DNA of 64,000 nt. It comes from DASQZK01 sp963763215 (GTDB taxonomy: Bacteria; Bacteroidota; Bacteroidia; Bacteroidales; GCA-2748055). Within the stretch, counting starts at the first letter, position 1; the number at the start of each line of letters is the position of its first letter. Below the pieces are notes generated by a model that saw only the letters and a list, made by a program, of their open reading frames with translations, did not search any database and was not told the DNA's origin. Location: NCBI GenBank assembly GCA_963763215.1, contig CAVXNX010000014.1, positions 62,001 through 126,000 of the forward strand. Reading direction: 5' to 3'. Made by a program: the position numbers and the translations under genes. Shown one piece after another: positions 20,704-31,864 of this stretch.

Positions 20704-21449
20704 GACATGAAATCACATCTGGCACACGACAGTTATATCGAAAATCCAGGAATGATTTCACAGAATAATCCTGGATCCGGAAGGCGCCAATACAATCCAA
20801 CCAAAAATGGGTTAAAGGGTACCAATTTTCCGCCAGACCATTTTAATACCGGGCTTTTCAAGCCAGGTCAAACTTACCACATCCAGGTTTTCTGATCGTA
20901 TTGAAACTCTCATTTCGGAAGACCAGGGAGAATCATTTGGTTCTCATCTTTTTATTTGCTCTTTAGCGTAGGCGTAAATTGAAATTCCATGTTCATCATT
21001 CCTGGTGAATATGGAAGCAGTAAAAATGGGAAAAGAGGACATACTTTACATTATGAATTTAAATAGTTACCTGGTGATATGGGTGTAAAACATTCATAAT
21101 GAGTCAATTGATATATTAATTATGTTAAACCACAATGTAAATTTGTCAATCCACATGGTACACAATCAAAATATATTGGGAAAGATTCAAAATTCGCTGG
21201 CTACAAATTCACATAATTTTACTAACATCTATAAAATAGTTGACCTTGCTTATTCAGCATTTATCGCGAATCGTTATGGCATTCTTTAAGATATTGAAAG
21301 ATAACCAGATATAGAAAGATACAAGCAGTGTCCTGAAAATGAAATAAGCCTTTGATATACGAATAAGTTACTCGTGAGGCTGGTGGGTGATCTGCAGAAT
21401 TAACAGGAACGAAAATAAGCGTGAAACTTTAATTATTAAGAATAATTAC
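20704..21449 (+). other. 746-base non-coding region upstream of the FAS1-Sus operon
   Basis: No recognisable gene. A short frame over 20800-20895 ending FNTGLFKPGQTYHIQVF has a protein-like look and could be the tail of a decayed secreted protein. The rest is AT-rich and probably carries the promoter of the uptake operon. It contains the conserved element at 21156-21222, described separately. Confidence 0.4.
21156..21222 (+). promoter_or_regulatory. conserved intergenic element, copy A
   Basis: 67 bases that align without gaps to 39800-39866: 51 of 67 positions agree by hand count. The best part is TCAAAA-TAT-TTGGGAAAG followed by TCAAAA, and AAATTCA with TTTTAC after a 12-base variable spacer. 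It sits about 230 bases before the first FAS1 lipoprotein gene of the uptake block. Conservation in two blocks around a variable spacer is what a regulator binding site or promoter would show. The regulator is unknown. Confidence 0.4.
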
Positions 21450-23759
21450 ATGATAAGAAAATATTCAATAGCTCTTTTTATGCTTTTAGCAGCAAATCTA
21501 CTGATTGGTTGTAAAAAAGAGCTGAACAAATATGACAGACCCGAGTGGCTGAAAGGGAAATTATACACGCAAATGCTTGGCATACCTGAATTGTCAACAT
21601 TTTGCCGATGCTTGGAACTTACCGGTTACGATAAAGTCATTAACACATCCGGCAGCTACACGGTTTTCGCCCCTACAAATGAGGCCTTTGATGCTTTTTT
21701 GTCTGCCAATCCCAATTACAATACCATTGAAGATATCCCTATATCGGAGCTAAATCGCATCGTGAAATATCATATCGTACAAGATCCCTGGACAAAAAGT
21801 CAGTTAAAAAAGCTTGATATCTATGGTTGGATTGATACCATGGATATAAAAAACAATGTAGCCCGAGGATTTAAGCGGGAAACATTGCTTAAAGATAATG
21901 ACCTGAAATTTGGTGTAAAATGGGAGTATGGAAAAGGAACAGTGATTACAGATACACTTCATGCTGATGTTGTGAGAAGGATAGCCACCGATTCAAGGAA
22001 ATACGTCCCCATATTTTATTCCGAATATTTTTCGATAAATGATATTCCTACCTCCGATTACCAATTTTATTTTGACCGTTCGTTTGATCAGGATGCTGAT
22101 CTGTATTTTGCGGGAGCAAAAGTGATGAGCGACGAAAATTTTGCGGAGAATGGTTTTGTATACATTATTGATAAAGTCATTACTCCTTTAAGGAATGGTT
22201 ATGAAATACTGAGTGACAAAACGGGCTCTGATTCTTACAGTAAATTCCTGGATTTGATCGATGAGTTTCCGGAATTCTCATTCAACCAGGAAAAAACGAA
22301 TCAACAGGAAGGAGTTGACCAGGGACTTGAGGTTGATTCACTTTTCGATTTAACTTTTCCGGATTTAGCTTTTGATTTGACCAGTGAACTGACAAAGCCA
22401 CCGGCCGGCAGTTATGGTTTACCATCCAATGTCACCGTCAGATATCATCACGGGCTCGTTGCTCCAACCGACGCAGGCAATGGATGATTTTATTAATGAA
22501 TATTTTCAGGGTACCGGGAGGTTGGGGTTCTTTAGAGGCTGCACCAGGTAACATACGACGAATAATTGCCAATACCCATATGTCTCAATATGAAATCTTT
22601 CCCACATCACTTTAAGAATGGATTTTTAAACGGTGAAAAGGATGTTGTCACTCTTAACCCTTCGGATATTATTCATAAAGAATTTGGTAGTAATTGCACA
22701 TTTATTGGTGTAAACAAAGCCATTGTTCCGCGTGCTTTCAGTAGTGTCACCGGTCCGATATATCTCAGGCCCGGATATTCGAAAATAATGAATGCGATTG
22801 AGCAAACCGGAATCTTACCACTGCTGAAAAAACCGAATAATAATTTTTCATTTTTTGTTGAATCAGATTTTAATTCTTCACGAGATTCTTCATTAATATT
22901 TGATGCAATTAATGGGAATTTTTATGCATTTCTCCGTAGTGATTTTGGCGAACCTGTTCAGATAAGATATACAAGATCAAGTTTAAGGAATCTGATACTG
23001 AACCATGTATGCAACACCCAGCCAGACGGTCTGGCACGGAAGGAATTTATTCCCAATCTTGCCGGGACACATTTGATTTTTAATAATGAAACAGGAGAAA
23101 TTAGCGGTACCGCTCCCACCACGGCAGGATACGGAGGCAGTGAGATCGTCCACACGAATCCCCAGGTTTTAAGTACGGGAGATAATGGAACGACATACGA
23201 TATTCCAAACTGGTTTTCATTTTCCGGCATAAATATGTTTGCCCAAATTTCAAATCATTTTCCAAAATTTCATGCCCTCCTTAAAAAGGCCGGTTTATCA
23301 CTTGACAAACTGGCGAAATATTCTTTCATCAATGAAACGGATTATTATACGGTTTTTGTTCCAAACGATGAAGCAATAAATGCGGCAAATCTGGATTCGA
23401 TTCCAGTTGAAGAACTACGCCAGATCCTTAAGCTGCATTTTGTTCAGGGTGAACTCATCTTCACCGATGGGAAAATAACTCCGGGCCTTTATGAAACCAT
23501 GCGTATTGATGAGAGTTCAACGCAGTACACCACCGTATACACCAAAATATATATAAATCCGGGCACTGACAATATTCAGGTCATCGGCAAAAATAATTCC
23601 GTATATGCCACAGTCGATGAATCTGAAAAAACCAACATTATTGGATCAAGTGTAGAGTTGCCTGAAGGAGATGCTGAAGAGATATATCTAAATACATTAG
23701 ATAATGCTGTGATACATGAGATAAGCAAAGTTTTAAATGCAGATGAAGTCGGCCGGTAA
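21450..23759 (+). pseudogene. fasciclin (FAS1) domain lipoprotein 1, frameshifted
   Basis: Lipoprotein signal peptide (ALFMLLAANLLIGCKKE), then a first FAS1 domain with ELTGYDKVINTSGSYTVFAP and TNEAFDAFLSAN, RIVKYHIVQ. The frame closes at 22487; after at least two shifts (about 22470-22600) a second open frame runs to 23759 with a last FAS1 domain (FHALLKKAGLSLDKLAKYSF, YYTVFVPNDEAINAANL, ILKLHFVQGE). The restored length is about 765 residues with probably four FAS1-like units. FAS1 is a mediator of adhesion; in Bacteroidota such lipoproteins often accompany SusC/SusD pairs and may serve as surface glycan-binding proteins. The SusC gene starts 41 bases after its stop, so the operon link is strong. 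Confidence 0.72.
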
Positions 23760-23800
23760 GATTGAAGGATCACTATTATTTGAAAATACAGAATAAAGAA

Positions 23801-26800
23801 ATGAAAAAACGCAAAATATTATTAACTGTTGTATTATCACTTTTTTATTTTTTGCATACAGCTGCTCAGGGAAAATCCATTATTAAAGGCCGTGTCATTG
23901 ATAAGAATGACGGAACTGCAGTAATCGGGGCAACTGTTACCGAATATGATAATAATGATCGTGTTATTGGCGGTACGATTACTAATACGGACGGCGACTT
24001 TATTCTTGAATTGAAAAATCCTGATCATGTCGTAAAAGTGAGTTTTATCGGGTATAAAATGCAGGAATTAAAGAAAGATCTTTCCAAAACGGTTATTGTT
24101 GAACTTGAGTCTTCAGATATCCAGCTTGATGAAGTTAAAGTTGTTGCCCAGGCAAAAGATCAAAACAGCCTTACCAATATTGCAGACAGAGACCGCGCAT
24201 CTTCCAGCGTGAAAGTTGATTTACGTGACATGAAAGATTTTGGTGCAATATCAGCGGCGGATGCCTTGCAGGGCAAAGTGAGCGGATTGGATATCGTGGC
24301 AGCTTCAGGAGATCCGGGTGCGGGTTCACAAATTGTCATCAGGGGACTCAGCTCCATGGGGAATAGTCAGCCTTTAATTGTCATTGACGGAATACCCCAA
24401 TTCAGGGTATCGCAGGATTTCGATTTAAGTTCGGCCGATTCGGAGGATATTAGTAACCTGATTAACATTGCACTGCAGGATATTAAGTCGATCGAGGTGC
24501 TGAAAGATGCGGCTTCAACAGCAATATATGGCTCACAAGGAGCGGATGGTGTGCTGCTGATTGAGACCGCCAGGGGTCGAATGGGTAATATCATGTTTGA
24601 TTACCAATATAAAAGCAGCTTTAATTTTCAACCTCCTGCCATACCCATGCTAAACGGAAATGAATACATCATGTTGCAACTGGAAGAGTGGCATAATAGC
24701 AGGGGATTATATGATTTGCCCAGTGAAATTGCCTATGATAAGGACTACGTCGATTTTTACAATTATTCGGCAAATACGGATTGGATTGGGGCGATCACAC
24801 GAAATGGCGTAACCCAGGATCATTATTTCAGTCTTTCAGGTGGAGGAGAAAAAACACGATATTTTAATTCTTTTAGCCTCACAGATGAGACAGGGACGAC
24901 CATCGGAACCAGCGCTAAACGATTTTCAGTACGAACAAACCTGGACTATTACCTTTCGAGAAAATTATTGTTTCAGGTCAAGTTTAATTATTTAACGAAT
25001 GCAACAGACGGGAATCCGGAAATTAACAAACGTAATGTGCGGGAAATGGCCTACATAAAGGCTCCCAATATGAGCATTTGGGAATATGACGCCTACGGGA
25101 ATCCCACGGGTGAATATTTCACACCGATAAATAGTTACCAGGGAGACGGCGTTTCCTACTTTAATCCGGTTGCATTGGCCAATCTTGGCCAAAACGATAC
25201 AAAGTACAGTCGCCTGGAAAATGCATTTGTACTTAGGTACAGATTAAATAAGTGGTTGATCGTCAGGGAAACGGTTTCATTTCAGTTTCAGGGGACCCAG
25301 AAAAATCTATTCTTTCCTTATACGACAATCGGCGCCGACTGGTTAGACTCCTATGTCAACAGAGCGAGGGAAGAAAACGATTTGGATACGGAGCTCAGGA
25401 CTGAAACCCAGGTCGCATTCAGCTCTCCGTTTAAAAATAAAAAACATGATTTATCCGGTGCAATAACCTGGATCACCCAACAATCAGGATTCGAAAAAAC
25501 GTATACCCAGACGAACAGTACGCCCTCAACAGAAATTCAGGACCCTGCTGCGCAAGCACAGGTAAATTATATTGCTACAAAATCTGGTGAACAGCGTTCG
25601 CTCGGCGGACTCGCAAATATTAATTATAAATTTCGGGATCGATACATGGTTCAAACCATTTTGCGAGCTGATGCCGCCTCCTCGTTCGGCGCAAATAACC
25701 GTTGGGGGCTTTTTAAAGGAGTGGCTTTCGGATGGCGATTTTCAGATGAACCTTTTTTAAAGTCGCTCAAATTCCTGGGTGAGAGCAAGCTGCGTTATAG
25801 CTGGGGGGTAACGGGCAGACAACCTTCAGATGTATATGCCCGTTTTGCAAATTACGAATCCACTTCAATAGGGAGCTATATTTTTACCCCTGCCATTATT
25901 CCAACCAGCATTCAGTTGGACAATTTAAAATGGGAAACCATTACATCAAATAATGTAGGATTGGACCTAAACCTGTTTAAAGACAGAATATTCCTTACAG
26001 CAGAGATTTATGACAAGATAACCACGGATATTCTATTCAAAAATTATGATATACCGAGCACATCAGGCATTGGAGTACTTGGCTACTTCAACGGAGGAGA
26101 ATTGGAAAATAAAGGATGGGAGTTAATGACAGATGTCGTGGCGCTTAAAAAGGATAATTTCCGTTTGTCTTTTAACTTCAACGCCTCCCATAATATCAAT
26201 TCATTCCTCAAGTTACCTGAAAATTTTAACAGGGAACGTTCTACTTCCATCGGCAATGGTCAATATCCGAGGATGGTGACAGAAGGTGAACCCATTGGCT
26301 CATTTTACGGATTCAGATATTTGGGGGTATGGGCCAGTGATGCAGACGTTGTGGCAAAAGATGCAGAAGGAAATATTCTGCGTGATGGATATGGAAATCC
26401 AATCACCCTTACTTATAATAATTCATACAAGTTTCAGGGTGGTGATCCTATTTATGCTGATTTAAACCACGATGGGGACATTGATTTGAACGATGTGGAA
26501 AAAATTGGTGATTCAAATCCGGATTTTATTGGCGGGTTCGGAACAAATCTGCGGTACCGGGACTTCACATTTTCATTGAGTTTCAACTACCGTTATGGGT
26601 TCGATATTATCAATGGGGTGGCCATTCAAACCGAAGGGATGAACGACAGAAACAATCAGAGCAAAGCCGTTCTTAGCAGGTGGAGAGTGGAAGGTCAGAA
26701 TGAGCCAAATATATTACCCAGAGCATATATGAATAATCCGGCAAATAACCTTGGTTCCGACAGGTATGTTGAAAGAGGTGACTTCATGCGCCTGAATAAC

Positions 26801-27022
26801 ATAAAAATTGGCTATCAGTTAAAACATGCATGGTGCGATAAAATGGGTATCAGAAATGCAAGTGTTACCATAAGTGCGCGAAGATTATTTACCATTACCA
26901 ATTATTCGGGTCAGGACCCTGAAGTGGGACAGGACGCCAGTGATGCTTTCTGGATCGGAGTTGATAATGCAAAAACGCCTCCTCCCAAAATTTTAACCTT
27001 GAGTTTTGATATTGGATTTTAA
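23801..27022 (+). CDS. SusC/RagA family TonB-linked outer membrane protein 1
   Basis: 1073 residues from ATG 23801 (signal peptide MKKRKILLTVVLSLFYFLHT), fully open. A CarboxypepD-reg-like domain follows (KGRVIDKNDGTAVIGATVTE ... GDFILELKN, residues about 25-110), then the plug domain (ADALQGKVSGLDIVAASGDP, IRGLSSMGNSQPLIVIDGIP, IEVLKDAASTAIYGSQGADG, residues about 130-260) and a long barrel ending ILTLSFDIGF. These are standard SusC signatures. It imports oligosaccharides across the outer membrane with TonB energy and its SusD lid, whose gene starts 11 bases downstream. Its integrity contrasts with the second SusC at 31865. Confidence 0.95.
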   Translation: MKKRKILLTVVLSLFYFLHTAAQGKSIIKGRVIDKNDGTAVIGATVTEYDNNDRVIGGTITNTDGDFILELKNPDHVVKVSFIGYKMQELKKDLSKTVIVELESSDIQLDEVKVVAQAKDQNSLTNIADRDRASSSVKVDLRDMKDFGAISAADALQGKVSGLDIVAASGDPGAGSQIVIRGLSSMGNSQPLIVIDGIPQFRVSQDFDLSSADSEDISNLINIALQDIKSIEVLKDAASTAIYGSQGADGVLLIETARGRMGNIMFDYQYKSSFNFQPPAIPMLNGNEYIMLQLEEWHNSRGLYDLPSEIAYDKDYVDFYNYSANTDWIGAITRNGVTQDHYFSLSGGGEKTRYFNSFSLTDETGTTIGTSAKRFSVRTNLDYYLSRKLLFQVKFNYLTNATDGNPEINKRNVREMAYIKAPNMSIWEYDAYGNPTGEYFTPINSYQGDGVSYFNPVALANLGQNDTKYSRLENAFVLRYRLNKWLIVRETVSFQFQGTQKNLFFPYTTIGADWLDSYVNRAREENDLDTELRTETQVAFSSPFKNKKHDLSGAITWITQQSGFEKTYTQTNSTPSTEIQDPAAQAQVNYIATKSGEQRSLGGLANINYKFRDRYMVQTILRADAASSFGANNRWGLFKGVAFGWRFSDEPFLKSLKFLGESKLRYSWGVTGRQPSDVYARFANYESTSIGSYIFTPAIIPTSIQLDNLKWETITSNNVGLDLNLFKDRIFLTAEIYDKITTDILFKNYDIPSTSGIGVLGYFNGGELENKGWELMTDVVALKKDNFRLSFNFNASHNINSFLKLPENFNRERSTSIGNGQYPRMVTEGEPIGSFYGFRYLGVWASDADVVAKDAEGNILRDGYGNPITLTYNNSYKFQGGDPIYADLNHDGDIDLNDVEKIGDSNPDFIGGFGTNLRYRDFTFSLSFNYRYGFDIINGVAIQTEGMNDRNNQSKAVLSRWRVEGQNEPNILPRAYMNNPANNLGSDRYVERGDFMRLNNIKIGYQLKHAWCDKMGIRNASVTISARRLFTITNYSGQDPEVGQDASDAFWIGVDNAKTPPPKILTLSFDIGF

Positions 27023-27033
27023 ATCAAGAAGTT

Positions 27034-28502
27034 ATGAAATACAGAGCCAGATATTTACTACTCATCTCAATGATTTTTTTAATGCCCTCATGCGACAAAT
27101 GGCTTGAGCTCCAGCCACCTAACGGCCTGATTCGTGAGGAATACTGGAAAACAAAGGAAGATGTGGAGACGCTGTTAATGTCAGCATACGAAACGTTAGC
27201 ATCCATGGACAGGACCCTGTTTATTGATGGTGAAATCAGGGCAGATATGGTAAAGGGAGATGTTAATCAGCCTGCAAAAGAACAACTTATCTCGGAAGGC
27301 AACATTTATCCTGATAACAGTATCTGTGACTGGAAAGATTTTTATACCGTCATTAATTCCTGTAATGAGGTCATTAAAAACGGACCCAAAGTACAGTTGA
27401 TTGATAGAACATTTACAGATTTTCAGTTACAAAGTTTAATGTCAGAGGCGATCTTTTTGCGCAGTCTGACCTACTTTTATCTTGTCAGGATCTATAAAGA
27501 TGTACCATTGGTCCTCGAGCCCAGTGAATCAGATAATATGAATTATTATGTGAAAAAATCCACTGAAGAAGAGGTATTGGATCAAATTACAGCTGATTTG
27601 GAAAAGTATTACCTGATGGCTCCCAATGGCAATTTCGAAACCATTGAGGAGAACAAAGGCAGAGCTTCGAAGTATGCTTTCCATGCACTTTTGGCCGACA
27701 TTTATCTTTGGAGGTTTGATTATGAAAAAGTGATTCAACATGTGGAAGCCATAGAACAGAGCGAGGAATATTTTTTATTACCGGGTGGCTTATGGTTCGG
27801 ACTCTTTTACCCCGGCAATTCCCCGGAGAGTATCTTTGAACTTCAGTTTGATGGTGAAAGAAACCAAAACAATGACACCTATAATCTGACGGACACATCA
27901 AACCAAACAATACGACCCGAGCCAGAAAGCTCTCGAATTGTTTTCATTTGAGTATTCCCGGGAATTGATTCGCGGAGAAAATAACAGTATTCGAAAATGG
28001 AGCGAAGGGGATTATGTTATTTGGAAATATGTTGGACGTGCAGGCGATGGAAAATCTTTCAGGGCAGGAAATGAAATGCAAAGTTGCAACTGGATTGTTT
28101 ACCGCTATGCCGATGTTTTGCTGATGAAAGCCGAAGCGCTCTCACAACTTGGAAGGTATTCTGAAGCATTAACTATTATAAACCAGATCAGAGACAGGGC
28201 TGAAGTTTTTCCGCTTAACCTGCCGGATAGCCAGGTTGCTTACGAAGACGCCATTCTTGATGAAAGAGCACGTGAACTCGCCTTCGAAGGTAAAAGATGG
28301 TTTGATCTGCTAAGAATGGGTCGCAGGAATAATTTTGCACGTAAAGATAAACTCATTGAGATTATCGTCGCGAATGTCCCCTCTACCCAGAAAACGAATC
28401 ATTGCAGCAAAATTATCCAATCCACTTGGTTGGTATTTGCCAATCTATGAGTCTGAAATAGAAAAGAATCTGAATCTCAAGCAAAATCCTTATTATAACT
28501 AA
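27034..28502 (+). pseudogene. SusD/RagB family nutrient-binding lipoprotein 1, frameshifted twice
   Basis: Lipoprotein signal (LLLISMIFLMPSCDKWLELQ, Cys20), SusD N-terminal pattern (IREEYWKTKEDVETLLMSAY), RSLTYFYLVRIYKDVPLV, and the C-terminal signature (YRYADVLLMKAEALSQLG, LDERARELAFEGKRWFDLLR). Frames change near 27920 and near 28390; the true ending GWYLPIYESEIEKNLNLKQN with PYYN lies in a third frame and stops at 28502. The restored length is about 485 residues, normal for SusD. It forms the lid of the SusC1 transporter on the cell surface. Eleven bases separate it from susC1. Confidence 0.9.
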
Positions 28503-28622
28503 GATGAACCGGGCATGGCAATCGTATTAATTCAGGAGATCAATATTGGCATTCCTGGCAAGGAATTGGACAGAAAGTCATTGCCTGGTGCTATCTGATT
28601 ATAAAATATAAATTAAAGACAG

Positions 28623-30187
28623 ATGAAAAGAAGTATATGTTATATATTTTTGTTTTTATTAGTTGCTGGAGTTTCATGCACTGAAGATCCTCCGTCCACC
28701 GTCAGTTTTAAAGACACTTTCCAATATACAATCTATGATTATCTGGAAGAGAATAAGGCCGAATATTCGGATTTCATAGCCATTTTGCAAAAGGGGGATG
28801 TCTTAAAAACATTAAGCGCCAAAAATCCTTATGCAGAAGGATATACGCTTTTTCTGCCCAACAACAAAGCGGTTGAGGATTTTATCAGCCAGAGTAAGCA
28901 GTTTACATCCTTAGATGAATTACTGAATGACCAGGCTTATGTTTCTGCTCTTAGCCGTTACCATGTTCTCACCAAAGCCATTCATTCCAATGAATTTCCT
29001 TTCGGGGCGTTTCCTGACAGAACATTGTCCGGCGATTTACTCACCGTTAGTTTCATTATCGGATCCGATTCTTCGTATTACAAAATCAATAACCAGGCTG
29101 CTGTTATCAAACCCAATATTGAAGAATCCAATGGATTTATTCATATTATTCAAAATGTCCTGGAACCTGTTGCCTACACAAGCTATGAATGGCTTGAAAA
29201 TCGACCCGAATATTCGATCTTTAAAGAAGCGGTTGACTTAACCGGCCTTCGATCATTGATAGACATCGACACCAAAGCATCGGACAGGGATCATTAACGC
29301 CTGTAACGATTTTAGTCGAACCAAATGAAATATTAAAGAAATCCGGTATTTATACATTGAATGACCTTATTGCCAGAATTAGTCCGGACAATAGTGATTA
29401 TACCAGACCATCCAATCCATTGTACAATTTTGTGGGCTATCATATACTTGAAAATAATTACTACCTGGATGATTTTCAGGGCGAATCTTCTAATTATATC
29501 ACGAACTCAGAAGTTCCCATTCTGATAAATGGTTTGGGGAATGATATCGCCATTAACAAAGGCAAGCAAGTCCTGGATACATTGATTTCCGGGCAGGATA
29601 CAACCTTTATCGATTATGTCGGATTCCTCTACGACCAGAGCAATGTTATCACAAAAAGCGGATCCATACACTTTATCGACAGACTACTGGAGTTACAGAA
29701 TCCTTCGCGTGAAAGGATTATATTCAATTCCTTGAAGAACCTGTTATTAATACCCTGGGGAATACGATCGGAACCTACAGGCTTGATGACTATCAGGATG
29801 ATATTAACCGACTCAAGTGGACGGCCGATGAATTATTTTATGTGAAAGAAGGGTCAGAATCAGCCGCATCAAATGACGATTACATTTATGCTGACGGAGA
29901 CTTCACGATAACTTATACGATACCTCCAATCGTACAGGGAAGATATGAATTAGTGCTCCGGGCAAATTCCTATTACTCGTAATAATGCTTTAGTTGAAGT
30001 ATATATGGATGGGAAAAAAATGGGTTCAACCATTGACCTGACCAGGGGAGCGAAGGCTGCCAAGCCATTTACCGATAAAACAGTAGGTACTATTATTTTT
30101 AATAATTACCGGGAACATGTCATTGAAATAAAGTCACTGATTCCGGGCCGTTTTACCTGGGATTATATAAGATTTAACCCGCTTTAA
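28623..30187 (+). pseudogene. fasciclin (FAS1) domain lipoprotein 2, frameshifted
   Basis: Lipoprotein signal (MKRSICYIFLFLLVAGVSCT), FAS1 domain 1 (FIAILQKGDVLKTLSAKNPY, YTLFLPNNKAVEDFI, HIIQNVLEP) and a second FAS1 unit in another frame (YTLNDLIARISPDNSDYTRP, NFVGYHILENNYY, IHFIDRLLEL). After 29740 a third frame reads WTADELFYVKEGSESAASND and TITYTIPPIVQGRYELVLRA, and the end IEIKSLIPGRFTWDYIRF is in a fourth. The C-terminal part is a carbohydrate-binding-like beta-sandwich seen after FAS1 domains in similar proteins. Breaks are near 29260, 29740 and 29980. The restored length is about 520 residues. It probably acts as a surface glycan-binding accessory to SusC1/SusD1. Confidence 0.65.
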
Positions 30188-30201
30188 TCAAAAACATCAA
30201 T

Positions 30202-31745
30202 ATGAACCTGAAAACGAATATATATTCTGATATTTATCCTCACATGTTTGTTTGGTTGCCGCAAGCAGTGGGACGATCATTATACGATTGCTTCTGAAAC
30301 CATCGATGAAAATGTATGGGATGCCTTGCAGACGTGAAAGTAAAATCTCATCCTTTGTTGAGGAGTTGAAAAACTATCAGCTACGATACCCTTTTTCAGA
30401 CAAAAAATACTTTCACCTTGTTTATACCGACAAATGCTGCCCTGGAGGAATATAAAAATGGAAATGAGGTGAATCAGATGCTGTTGGATTACCTTATTAC
30501 TCCGCATTTTATTCAATCGGCAGATATTAAAGGGAAAAGAAAAATTCAGACCCTGGGGCAAAAATTTATCCTGTTTGAGAATGTTGACGGGAAAATTAAA
30601 GTCGATGGTGTTCAAATCCTTTCCGAAAGCCCCCTCTATCGAAATGGGAAGTTCTTTTTACTCGATGAAGGTTGTAGAAGCAAAGCCCAATCTTTATGAA
30701 TTTTTTGCAGTGGAGAATCCCATACTCAGGGATTATATTGACGCCCAGGATTCTATCGTCCTCGATAAGGAAAAGAGTGACCCGATTGGCTTTAATGAAA
30801 AAGGAGATATCATTTATGACACCGTGGCAAATGTCGTTAATAAATTTGAAGAATTGTATTTTCCTGTCAAGCAGGAATCCAGATATGAATCCGCAACCAT
30901 TGTTTTTCCGCTTTCAGATGATTACAATAATGCACTGACCGAAATGGCTCAGACTATGAATTCAGGAGGTCTGCAGGACTACAGGGATATTCCGGTGGAA
31001 TGGCAAAACAGGGTATTGATTCCGTATTCTACTCAATCAGGGAGTATTTGGAAACATGCTTGAGCAGGATGAGTTTTTATGGACGCAACAAACCAACGAA
31101 ATCAGATTAAAAAATATACTGGGAGATACCATTCTTATTCCTTATAAGCCTGTTGACAAAGCGATATGCAGTAATGGATATGCCTATAATTACGAGAGTT
31201 TTCATATCCCGGATTCACTTTATATGAACCCTTTTGTTATGGAAGCTGAAGATCTTTTGCAGCAAACCGGAGTAAACAAGTATGCCTGGAAAGAATCTGT
31301 CAAAGTACAGAGTGATATGTCATTTACGCCGGAAAAAATCGTCTATGATAAAGCTTCAAATGATACCCTGCTTAATGTGATATTCCCCCAGGGATATAAC
31401 GGAAATTTTTCTGTTGAATTTAATATGCCTGCGCAATTCCCAAGAACATATATTCTGGTTGTAGCTACCAATATGCATTACGGTGGGATTTACGATATTT
31501 ATGTGAACGATGAATTAACGGGAACATTCGATTATTATGACTTCATTAAGTATAGAGGTTACAATTATAGTAGTGTTACCGGAGAGCGCTTTTTCCCTAA
31601 TGGAAATATCAACAAGTTTGATATGCTGGTGGAAAATCTAACCGAGTATAAACCTGTAAAAATCAAATTTGTCTACACGGGTCCGGGAAATATTTTTGAT
31701 AATGGATTTATTATTGACAACATCGCACTTAAGCCCTATCAGTGA
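30202..31745 (+). pseudogene. fasciclin (FAS1) domain lipoprotein 3, frameshifted
   Basis: The start frame MNLKT shifts at once; the next frame gives a lipoprotein signal RIYILIFILTCLFGCRKQWD. FAS1 parts follow: DSKISSFVEELKNYQL-type segment, TFTLFIPTNAALEEYKNGNE, LLDYLITPHFIQSADIKGKR, ILSESPLYRNGKF, then VEAKPNLYEFFAVENPILRD and, in a further frame from 31056, NILGDTILIPYKPVD and a C-terminal beta-sandwich (FPRTYILVVATNMHYGGIYD, GNIFDNGFIIDNIALKPY). At least four breaks (about 30215, 30335, 30400, 30660 and 31050 are candidates). The restored length is about 510 residues. Same architecture as FAS1 lipoprotein 2, so the two are probably a duplicated pair. Confidence 0.62.
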
Positions 31746-31864
31746 AAAGGAACCAATGCTGAAAGAATAAAATGACTATTACAAAACATTGTATATCAGG
31801 CATTACATTAATTCATCCGGTTTTTTAGAGGAATACTTCAAACATTAAGTTAACAAGGATTGCA